13,556 nucleotides of DNA from an uncultured Lachnospiraceae bacterium (GTDB lineage: Bacteria; Bacillota; Clostridia; Lachnospirales; Lachnospiraceae). The DNA lies in contig CAJTMC010000066.1 in NCBI GenBank assembly GCA_910577115.1, forward strand, positions 1 to 13,556, in the 5' to 3' direction. Positions 5,552 through 10,783 of the stretch are shown here, piece after piece. A model generated the notes under the pieces. The model was not told the DNA's origin. It was given only the letters and a program-made list of their open reading frames with translations, and did not search any database. The first letter of the stretch is position 1, and each line of letters opens with the position of its first letter. Both the position numbers and the translations under genes were made by a program.

Positions 5552-5588
5552 ACATAAAAATGCAAAGTTTCCTATTGATTTTTTACTG

Positions 5589-5618
5589 ATTATAATATCA
5601 GATTATCTGCGGGTTGAA
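5589..5618 (-). promoter_or_regulatory. Second possible minus-strand promoter inside a small palindrome
   Basis: On the minus strand TTCAAC, 18 bases, then TATAAT. The -10 lies inside the inverted repeat CTGAT (5586-5590) / ATCAG (5597-5601), a possible operator. The other bases of 5566-5664 show no gene. Confidence 0.3.
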
Positions 5619-5664
5619 TTTGCTCCGTTTTGTCCTATTCTTTTGATAGTATCTGCATTCATTG

Positions 5665-5693
5665 TTGAAATATCGGAAAGTATGATATAGAAT
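5665..5693 (+). promoter_or_regulatory. Sigma-A-type promoter for yqeG-aroE
   Basis: TTGAAA (5665-5670), a 17-base spacer and TAGAAT (5688-5693) lie 39 bases before the yqeG start. It is the best candidate for the head of the shikimate block. Confidence 0.5.
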
Positions 5694-5731
5694 ATAAAAG
5701 ATGTAGATTATGGAAAGGACATGGGAATAAG

Positions 5732-6244
5732 ATGCTTGAGGGATTTTATCCGAAGGAATATCGGAATTCTACTTATGAAATCAATTTTGAAGACTTTTAC
5801 GAAAAAGGCTTTCGCGGAATTATTTTTGATATTGACAATACGCTTGTGCCGCATGGCATGCCTGCCGACGAGCGTGCGATAGCTTTAATGAAACGGCTCA
5901 AAAAAATCGGATATCGCGTAACCATGCTTTCCAACAACAAGGAGCCGCGCGTCAAAATGTTTTGTGACGCGGTAGACGCGCCTTACATTTTTAAGGCAGG
6001 AAAGCCGAATCCGCAAAATTACCGGAAAGCTTTTGTGGAAATGGGGACAAACGAAAAGAATACGCTGTTTGTTGGTGACCAGATTTTTACGGACGTGTGG
6101 GGGGCAAACAAGGCGGGACTGCATTCCATTCTTGTAAGGCCGATTCACCCAAAAGAAGAAATTCAGATTGTATTAAAACGATATTTAGAGAGAATCGTTT
6201 TGTATTTTTATCAGAGAGCACAAAGGAGGAAATCAAGTGATTGA
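5732..6244 (+). CDS. yqeG: YqeG-family HAD-superfamily phosphatase (HAD IIIA)
   Basis: A 170-residue HAD hydrolase matching the YqeG family in length and layout. Motif I is FDIDNTLV (D33 nucleophile, D35 general acid/base), motif II lies near MLSNNKEPR (S67), motif III lysine is in KAGKPNPQNY (K91), and motif IV is VGDQIFTDVWGA (D116, D121). The absence of a large cap domain agrees with subclass III. Homologues related to archaeal and yeast enzymes (GEP4-like) dephosphorylate phosphatidylglycerophosphate, but the bacterial substrate is not certain. yqeG stands near aroE in Bacillus as well, as here. Its last 8 bases overlap the aroE GTG, so the two are translationally coupled. The start at ATG 5732 has GGGAAT nearby and a weaker AAAGGA further back. 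Confidence 0.88.
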   Translation: MLEGFYPKEYRNSTYEINFEDFYEKGFRGIIFDIDNTLVPHGMPADERAIALMKRLKKIGYRVTMLSNNKEPRVKMFCDAVDAPYIFKAGKPNPQNYRKAFVEMGTNEKNTLFVGDQIFTDVWGANKAGLHSILVRPIHPKEEIQIVLKRYLERIVLYFYQRAQRRKSSD

Positions 6245-7112
6245 GATTAACGGAAAAACGCGGACTTGTGGTATTATCGGAAATCCGGTAGAGCATACGA
6301 TGTCGCCTGTGATTCACAACACCCTTTCTCAAATCATGGGAATCAACATGGCATATGTTCCGTTTCATGTAAAGGACGGTCAGCTTGAGGCGGCAGTAAA
6401 AGGCGCATACGGGCTGAATATTCTCGGAATGAATGTGACAGTGCCATACAAGAGCGATGTAGTTGCGCAGCTTGCCGAAATTGACCCGCTTGCCGAAAAA
6501 ATCGGTGCAGTGAACACGCTTGTGCGGACAGAGGGCGGATATAAAGGCTATAATACGGATATGACGGGACTTTTGCGCGCGATGAAAAGTGACGGGATAA
6601 ACATTGAGGGTGAGGAAGTCATCATCTTAGGTGCAGGCGGCGTAGGACGCGCAGTTGCATTTTTGTGTGCCGCAAACGGCGCGGACAAGGTGTATTTGCT
6701 CAACCGCAGCGTTGAAAAAGCAGACAGCGTGGCGGCTGAGGTGAATAAGGCGCTTGCAACGGAGCATGTGGAGCCTATGGCGCTGTCCGATTATCAAAAG
6801 CTTTTAAGAGGCGCGGAAAACAGATATGTTGTGATACAATGTACAAGTGTAGGTCTTTCGCCGAATGTGAATGATGTGGTGATTGCGGACGGGGACTTTT
6901 ACCATTATATCAGGTTTGGGTATGACTTGATTTATTCGCCGCGGGAAACGCAGTTTATGAAGTATGTAACGGATAACGGCGGTATGGCGTTTAACGGCTT
7001 GAAGATGCTTTTATATCAGGCGCTTGATGCGTTTGAATTATGGAATGGCTGTAAAGTATCCGATGAAAACGCGCAGCAGATTTATCAGAAACTTCAAAAA
7101 GTGGTAAATTGA
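6237..7112 (+). CDS. aroE: Shikimate dehydrogenase
   Basis: A 291-residue NADP-dependent enzyme that reduces 3-dehydroshikimate to shikimate (step 4 of the pathway). The N-terminal substrate domain has GNPVEHTMSPVIHN (15-28; T21 in place of the commoner serine), NVTVPYK (66-72, catalytic K72) and NTDMTG (106-111, catalytic D108). The nucleotide domain has GAGGVG (132-137) and LLNRS (154-158), where the asparagine-arginine pair is typical of NADP preference. QCTSVGLSP (201-209) and the C-terminal GLKMLLYQALDAF helix complete the fold. Translation starts at GTG 6237 with AGGAGG at 6224-6229, inside the end of yqeG. The length is within the usual 270-290. No defect is seen. Confidence 0.95.
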   Translation: MIEINGKTRTCGIIGNPVEHTMSPVIHNTLSQIMGINMAYVPFHVKDGQLEAAVKGAYGLNILGMNVTVPYKSDVVAQLAEIDPLAEKIGAVNTLVRTEGGYKGYNTDMTGLLRAMKSDGINIEGEEVIILGAGGVGRAVAFLCAANGADKVYLLNRSVEKADSVAAEVNKALATEHVEPMALSDYQKLLRGAENRYVVIQCTSVGLSPNVNDVVIADGDFYHYIRFGYDLIYSPRETQFMKYVTDNGGMAFNGLKMLLYQALDAFELWNGCKVSDENAQQIYQKLQKVVN

Positions 7113-7189
7113 TAAGTTTTTTTTAGGTAAGTTCTTTTTGTGAAATTAAATTTTAATATTTGATAAATCGGAACATATGGAGAATAACA

Positions 7190-7696
7190 ATGCAGGAAAT
7201 AGTGATAAGAGAGGCACAATCGGAAGATGCTGAAAAAGTAATCATATTTACAAAACAAATTGGAGGAGAATCCGAAAACTTGTCATACGGATCTGAAGGG
7301 CTGGCTATGTCGCCGGAGCAGGAGATGTATTTTTTGAACAGTATGAAAGAAGACGCGCATTCCGTATTTTTTACCGCATGGCAAGGCAGTGAATTAGTTG
7401 GGACAGCCAATTTGAGTGGCCTTTCAAGACGCATGGGGCATCGGGCAGAGCTTGGAATTGCTGTTGCTAAAGCGGAATGGGGCAAGGGTATCGGGAGCAG
7501 CCTTATGAATGTAATCATTGAATATGCTCGAAAAAACGGCATTGAAATTATCAGTCTTGAAGTCAGAGCCGATAATACCAGAGCCATTCATCTATATAAG
7601 AAGTTCGACTTTAAAAGCATCGGCATAATGCCGGCTTTCTTCAAGATTGGCAGCGAATACATTGATTTTCAATTAATGTATCTTGATTTGCGGTAG
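7190..7696 (+). CDS. GNAT family N-acetyltransferase
   Basis: A 168-residue acetyltransferase using acetyl-CoA. Motif A is ELGIAVAKAEWGKGIGSSL (87-105), with the R/Q-x-x-G-x-G/A pyrophosphate loop as WGKGIGS. Motif B is SLEVRADNTRAIHLYKKFDF (122-141). The C-terminal FFKIGSEYIDFQLMYL is common in RimI/RimL-like and small-molecule GNATs of Firmicutes. The acceptor is unknown. ATG 7190 is chosen over the frame's earlier start at 7160 because GGAG sits eight bases upstream. It is interposed between aroE and aroK; the flanking spacers (7113-7189 and 7697-7852) are AT-rich and long for this otherwise tight block, which suggests later insertion. No terminator with a GC stem is seen on either side. 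Confidence 0.85.
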   Translation: MQEIVIREAQSEDAEKVIIFTKQIGGESENLSYGSEGLAMSPEQEMYFLNSMKEDAHSVFFTAWQGSELVGTANLSGLSRRMGHRAELGIAVAKAEWGKGIGSSLMNVIIEYARKNGIEIISLEVRADNTRAIHLYKKFDFKSIGIMPAFFKIGSEYIDFQLMYLDLR

Positions 7697-7708
7697 ACAA
7701 ATTTCATT

Positions 7709-7737
7709 TTGACAGGCAATTGTTTGTAACATTTTAT
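7709..7737 (+). promoter_or_regulatory. Possible promoter upstream of aroK
   Basis: A perfect -35, TTGACA (7709-7714), then 17 bases and TTTTAT (7732-7737), a 4-of-6 match to the -10 consensus. It would give aroK-aroQ their own transcript with a leader of about 110 bases. Confidence 0.4.
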
Positions 7738-7802
7738 ATCAGAAAGTGTATCAATATGAAACGGAAAAACAGTAGAAGCACTTAAAAAAGCTGCAAGCTG
7801 AT

Positions 7803-7828
7803 ACAAACGCACAAACGCGAAAGCGTTT
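7803..7828 (+). promoter_or_regulatory. Tandem 8-mer and GAAA-loop hairpin in the aroK leader
   Basis: ACAAACGC occurs twice in tandem (7803-7810, 7811-7818). The second copy provides AAACGC, which pairs with GCGTTT (7823-7828) around a GAAA tetraloop; the first copy could pair instead. No T-run follows, so this is not a terminator. It ends 24 bases before aroK. The remainder of 7697-7852 shows nothing more. Confidence 0.35.
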
Positions 7829-7852
7829 CGTATAGTGAGGAAGTGTAAAATT

Positions 7853-8365
7853 ATGAAAAACATTATTTTAGTCGGTTATATGGGGTGCGGAAAGACAACT
7901 GTAGGGGAAAGTATAGCAGAAGCAACAAGATATACATTTGCTGACACCGACGAGATGATTGTCGCACAGCAGGGCAGAAGCATCAGTGATATTTTTGCGC
8001 AAGACGGAGAACCTGCGTTTCGCGATATGGAAACGGCGCTCCTTGTAAAAATGCTGACAGAAAAAAATGACACATGTGTCATTTCTACAGGAGGCGGCAT
8101 GCCTGTTCAGAAGGAAAACCGAAATCTATTAAGACAGCTTGGCACAGTGGTATATCTGCGCGCGAAGCCGGAAACAGTTTATGAGCGTATTAAGGGCGAT
8201 ACGACGCGTCCGCTTTTGCAGTGTGAAAACCCGATGGAGCGTATTCGGGAAATGATAAAAAGCCGGAATCCTGCATATGAGGAAGCGGCGGAGCTTGTCA
8301 TTGACGTGGACGACCTGACGCAGCGGGAAGTAGCAGAGCAAATAATAAGAAAAACGGAGGATTGA
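7853..8365 (+). CDS. aroK: Shikimate kinase
   Basis: A 170-residue P-loop kinase that phosphorylates shikimate at the 3-hydroxyl using ATP (step 5). Walker A is GYMGCGKTT (8-16). DTD at 31-33 supplies the Mg2+ and substrate aspartate. AFRDME (55-60) carries the substrate arginine R57, and STGGG (78-82) is the shikimate-binding glycine loop. TRPLL (118-122) is the lid arginine region, and RNPAYEE (138-144) matches the family's conserved RxPxYxE segment. ATG 7853 gives the family's normal N-terminus and length, with AGGAAG upstream; a GTG at 7835 would add six unneeded residues. Its stop is two bases before aroQ, and the aroQ ribosome binding site lies inside its 3' end. Confidence 0.95.
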   Translation: MKNIILVGYMGCGKTTVGESIAEATRYTFADTDEMIVAQQGRSISDIFAQDGEPAFRDMETALLVKMLTEKNDTCVISTGGGMPVQKENRNLLRQLGTVVYLRAKPETVYERIKGDTTRPLLQCENPMERIREMIKSRNPAYEEAAELVIDVDDLTQREVAEQIIRKTED

Positions 8366-8367
8366 GC

Positions 8368-8817
8368 ATGAAGATATTAGTAATCAACGGACCAAATCTG
8401 AATTTTTTGGGTATTCGGGAAAAAGGAATATACGGAACGCAGGATTATAATGCCCTTGTAAATATGATACAAGAGAAAGCAAAAAAAGAAGAGTGTGAGA
8501 TAACCTGTTTTCAGTCCAACCATGAGGGCGCAATTATAGACAGAATACAGGAGGCATATTTTGACGGGACAGAAGGAATCGTCATTAATCCTGGCGCGTA
8601 CACGCATTATTCCTATGCAATCAGGGACGCGCTTGCAAGCATTACGGTGCCAAAGGTTGAAATCCATATTTCGGACATTACAAAACGCGAAGAATTTCGG
8701 AAAACTTCCGTAACAAAGCCTGCCTGCGATCATCAGATTTACGGCAAAGGGTTGGAAGGATATCTTATGGCGATTGATTTTATTTTGGAGAAAAGGAATC
8801 AATTACCGGAAAGCTGA
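8368..8817 (+). CDS. aroQ: Type II 3-dehydroquinate dehydratase
   Basis: A 149-residue enzyme that dehydrates 3-dehydroquinate to 3-dehydroshikimate (step 3), normally a dodecamer. The signature GPNLN is at 8-12, and YGT carries the catalytic tyrosine Y22. QSNHEG (49-54) and NPGAYTHYSYAIRDA (74-88) line the active site, with the catalytic histidine at H80. VEIHISDITKREEFRKTSV (97-115) holds H100 and R111. The common HISN reads HISD here, a mild substitution. The ATG at 8368 follows GGAGG with seven-base spacing; the frame could begin at TTG 8362, but the ribosome binding site favours 8368. It sits two bases behind aroK. No M24 peptidase follows, although one often lies between aroQ and efp in clostridia. 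Confidence 0.95.
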   Translation: MKILVINGPNLNFLGIREKGIYGTQDYNALVNMIQEKAKKEECEITCFQSNHEGAIIDRIQEAYFDGTEGIVINPGAYTHYSYAIRDALASITVPKVEIHISDITKREEFRKTSVTKPACDHQIYGKGLEGYLMAIDFILEKRNQLPES

Positions 8818-8855
8818 ATTGTTCTAAAAAATATGCGAAATGTAAAAAATAATAG

Positions 8856-8884
8856 TTGAAATCTATAGGAAATTGTTATAAAAT
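8856..8884 (+). promoter_or_regulatory. Promoter for efp
   Basis: TTGAAA (8856-8861), 17 bases, TAAAAT (8879-8884), a 5-of-6 -10. Transcription would begin near 8891, giving a leader of about 104 bases. The spacer 8818-8994 otherwise holds a palindrome and a hairpin. Confidence 0.5.
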
Positions 8885-8893
8885 GATTTAGGA

Positions 8894-8908
8894 TTGTAAA
8901 CGTTACAA
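8894..8908. promoter_or_regulatory. Palindrome at the efp transcription start, operator candidate
   Basis: TTGTAA-ACG-TTACAA is a perfect inverted repeat with a three-base centre, covering about +4 to +18 of the predicted start. It resembles LacI/CcpA-type operators (TGTAAACGTTTACA-like) but is one base shorter than the cre consensus, so the regulator is not assigned. Confidence 0.4.
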
Positions 8909-8946
8909 GTGAATAAGAGGACTGTTTTGTGCGAAAACATTGACTT

Positions 8947-8970
8947 TGCCTGTGATAAGGGCACAGGGCA
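8947..8970 (+). promoter_or_regulatory. Hairpin in the efp 5' leader
   Basis: TGCCTGTG (8947-8954) pairs with CACAGGGCA (8962-8970) with one bulged G and a 7-base loop. It ends before the AGGAGG of efp, leaving the site open. No T-run follows, so it is not a terminator. I do not recognise it as a known riboswitch. Confidence 0.35.
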
Positions 8971-8994
8971 GTTACGATATTAGGAGGAAGATTT

Positions 8995-9552
8995 ATGATA
9001 TCAGCAGGAGATTTCAGAAACGGCATTACGATAGAGTATGAAGGTAACATTTATCAGATTATCGAATTCCAGCATGTAAAGCCCGGAAAAGGAGCTGCTT
9101 TCGTAAGAACAAAGTTAAAAAATATTATCAACGGGGGCGTTGTAGAAAAGACTTTCAGGCCTACTGAGAAATGTCCGCAGGCACGTATCGACAGAAGGGA
9201 AATGCAGTATCTTTATGCAGACGGGGACATTTATAACTTTATGGATACAGAGAATTATGAGCAGATTGGACTGAGTTCGGACAAGGTTGGCGATTCGCTC
9301 AAATTCGTTAAGGAAAATGAAATGGTTAAGGTATGTTCGCACAACGGCAATGTATTTGCCATTGAGCCGCCTTTATTTGTAGAGCTTGCGATTACAGATA
9401 CAGAGCCCGGATTTAAGGGCGATACGGCAACAGGCGCTACAAAGCCCGCAGTTGTTGAAACAGGAGCCACAGTATATGTTCCTTTGTTCGTAGATGTGAA
9501 CGATGTTATCAAGATTGATACAAGAACAGGCGAGTATCTTTCTAGAGCATAA
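8995..9552 (+). CDS. efp: Translation elongation factor P
   Basis: A 185-residue, three-domain (KOW/OB/OB) factor that relieves ribosome stalling at polyproline stretches by stabilising peptidyl-tRNA between the P and E sites. Domain I carries the loop KPGKGAA, with K32 at the tip that reaches the peptidyl transferase centre and is the usual site of post-translational modification. The C-terminal domain has the signature region FVELAITDTEPGFKGDT and ends with IDTRTGEYLSRA, where YLSRA is typical. The start ATG 8995 has AGGAGG eight bases upstream. No EpmA-type lysine ligase is nearby, so the modification, if any, must come from elsewhere. It has its own promoter and terminator, so it is a monocistron. 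Confidence 0.97.
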   Translation: MISAGDFRNGITIEYEGNIYQIIEFQHVKPGKGAAFVRTKLKNIINGGVVEKTFRPTEKCPQARIDRREMQYLYADGDIYNFMDTENYEQIGLSSDKVGDSLKFVKENEMVKVCSHNGNVFAIEPPLFVELAITDTEPGFKGDTATGATKPAVVETGATVYVPLFVDVNDVIKIDTRTGEYLSRA

Positions 9553-9587
9553 AATTGCTGCATTAAAATATTAAAAAGTGAATGAGT

Positions 9588-9644
9588 AAAGACAATGAAA
9601 CAGAGATTTATATTTCGATATAGATTCTTTTCATTGTCTTTTTT
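9588..9644 (+). terminator. Rho-independent terminator of efp
   Basis: A perfect 13-bp stem (AAAGACAATGAAA 9588-9600 with TTTCATTGTCTTT 9629-9641), continued by an imperfect inner stem capped with TTCG, is followed by more T. It lies 35 bases after the efp stop. The rest of 9645-9724 is AT-rich; I see no convincing promoter there. Confidence 0.85.
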
Positions 9645-9724
9645 GTTTCACAGAAAATATCGTATTGGAAAGTTGATGTATACAATAAAAATCAGTAGTA
9701 GTAAAAAGAAAAGAGGAGAAAAGA

Positions 9725-10651
9725 ATGATGGAATTTACAAGCTTTAAAACATTGGTGAAGGAAGAAATTGAGAGAAGGGCGGGAAAGACTTATAGTGTAC
9801 GTTTGAATGATGTGATGAAAAACAATGGTGTGGTTTTAAGCGGACTTACAGTGATGCAGGATGACAGCAATATTTCCCCTACCATTTATTTAAATAATTA
9901 TTATGAAGCGTATGAGAATGGTCAGGCGACGCTTGCAATGGTTATCAATGATGTGATGGATGTTTATAATAAAAATAAGGTAAACAGAAAGCTGGATATG
10001 CGTTACTTTTTAAATTATGAGAGTGTCAAAGGCAGAATTGTGTTAAAGCTGGTTAACACGCAAAAAAACGAGACGCTTTTAAAGGATATTCCGCATATGG
10101 AATTTCTTGATTTGTCAATTGTTTTTCAGTTTTTGGTTTCGGACGAAAATATAGGGGCAGCCTCGATATTAATACATAATGCACACGCAAAGCTGTGGGG
10201 AGTGGATTATAAGGAGCTTTATACGCGTGCCCTGAAAAATACCCCCAGACTTTTGCAATATGAGATAAAGAGCATGAAAGATGTAATCGGGGAGATGATA
10301 AATGCGGAACAGAATAAAAATCACGAGTCTGATTATCATGAGTATATGGGGGAGCTTGACAGGTGCATACCGATGTATGTCCTTAGCAATCAAAACAGAA
10401 CGGACGGCGCGGCGTGCATGCTTTATCCGAACCTGATTGGCGATTTTGCAAAAGCAATGGGGAGTGATTTATATATTATTCCGTCATCTATACATGAGCT
10501 TTTGCTGCTGCCTGCGGGTGATGACGACGAGAGCAGATATATCAGGGATATTATCAGGGAAATCAATGAAACACAGCTCTTGGAAGAGGAGATTCTTTCC
10601 GATTCTCTCTATATTTATGACAGCACATCAAAAGAAATTAAAATTTTTTGA
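9725..10651 (+). CDS. DUF5688 family protein
   Basis: A 308-residue soluble protein that I recognise as the DUF5688 type, found mainly in Lachnospiraceae and often in several copies per genome. Features include an N-terminal VKEEIERRAGKTYSVRLNDVMKNNG helix-strand region, SPTIYLNNYYEAYENG near residues 50-65, PHMEFLDLSIVFQFLV near 120-136, an IIPSSIHELLLLPAG segment near 250-265 and a final strand SDSLYIYDSTSKEIKIF. No catalytic motif, signal peptide or membrane segment is seen. GAGGAG precedes the ATG pair at 9725/9728. It stands between the efp terminator and the ppdK promoter, so it is probably a single-gene unit. Function is unknown; the family name is from memory and unverified here. Confidence 0.7.
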   Translation: MMEFTSFKTLVKEEIERRAGKTYSVRLNDVMKNNGVVLSGLTVMQDDSNISPTIYLNNYYEAYENGQATLAMVINDVMDVYNKNKVNRKLDMRYFLNYESVKGRIVLKLVNTQKNETLLKDIPHMEFLDLSIVFQFLVSDENIGAASILIHNAHAKLWGVDYKELYTRALKNTPRLLQYEIKSMKDVIGEMINAEQNKNHESDYHEYMGELDRCIPMYVLSNQNRTDGAACMLYPNLIGDFAKAMGSDLYIIPSSIHELLLLPAGDDDESRYIRDIIREINETQLLEEEILSDSLYIYDSTSKEIKIF

Positions 10652-10669
10652 AAAATCTTTGATAAATTA

Positions 10670-10698
10670 TTGACAATCATCCATAATGTGTATATTAT
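10670..10698 (+). promoter_or_regulatory. Strong sigma-A-type promoter of ppdK
   Basis: A perfect -35, TTGACA (10670-10675), 17 bases, then TATTAT (10693-10698). Transcription would start near 10705, with a leader of about 80 bases. Confidence 0.65.
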
Positions 10699-10702
10699 GG
10701 AT
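10679..10702. promoter_or_regulatory. Perfect inverted repeat over the ppdK promoter, operator candidate
   Basis: ATCCATAAT (10679-10687) and ATTATGGAT (10694-10702) are perfect 9-base arms around a 6-base centre. The repeat fills most of the spacer and the whole -10, so a dimer bound here would exclude RNA polymerase. It does not match operators I know for Rex, CcpA or BlaI. Confidence 0.5.
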
Positions 10703-10740
10703 ACGTGAAGTGCAGAAGATGACTGTACCATAAATAAAAA

Positions 10741-10760
10741 GGCAGTTGACAGAGGCTGCC
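10741..10760 (+). promoter_or_regulatory. Small hairpin in the ppdK leader
   Basis: GGCAG (10741-10745) pairs with CTGCC (10756-10760) across ten bases, just upstream of the AAAGGAG ribosome binding site. Five base pairs is modest; it may stabilise the mRNA 5' end. There is no T-run. Confidence 0.25.
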
Positions 10761-10783
10761 TAATGTAAAGGAGAATAAGAAAA

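Noticed and set aside
7086..7126. Terminator at the end of aroE (AAACTT/AAGTTT then T-run)
   Set aside because: The possible stem is six almost pure A-T pairs with a 19-base loop spanning the stop codon; too weak to call.
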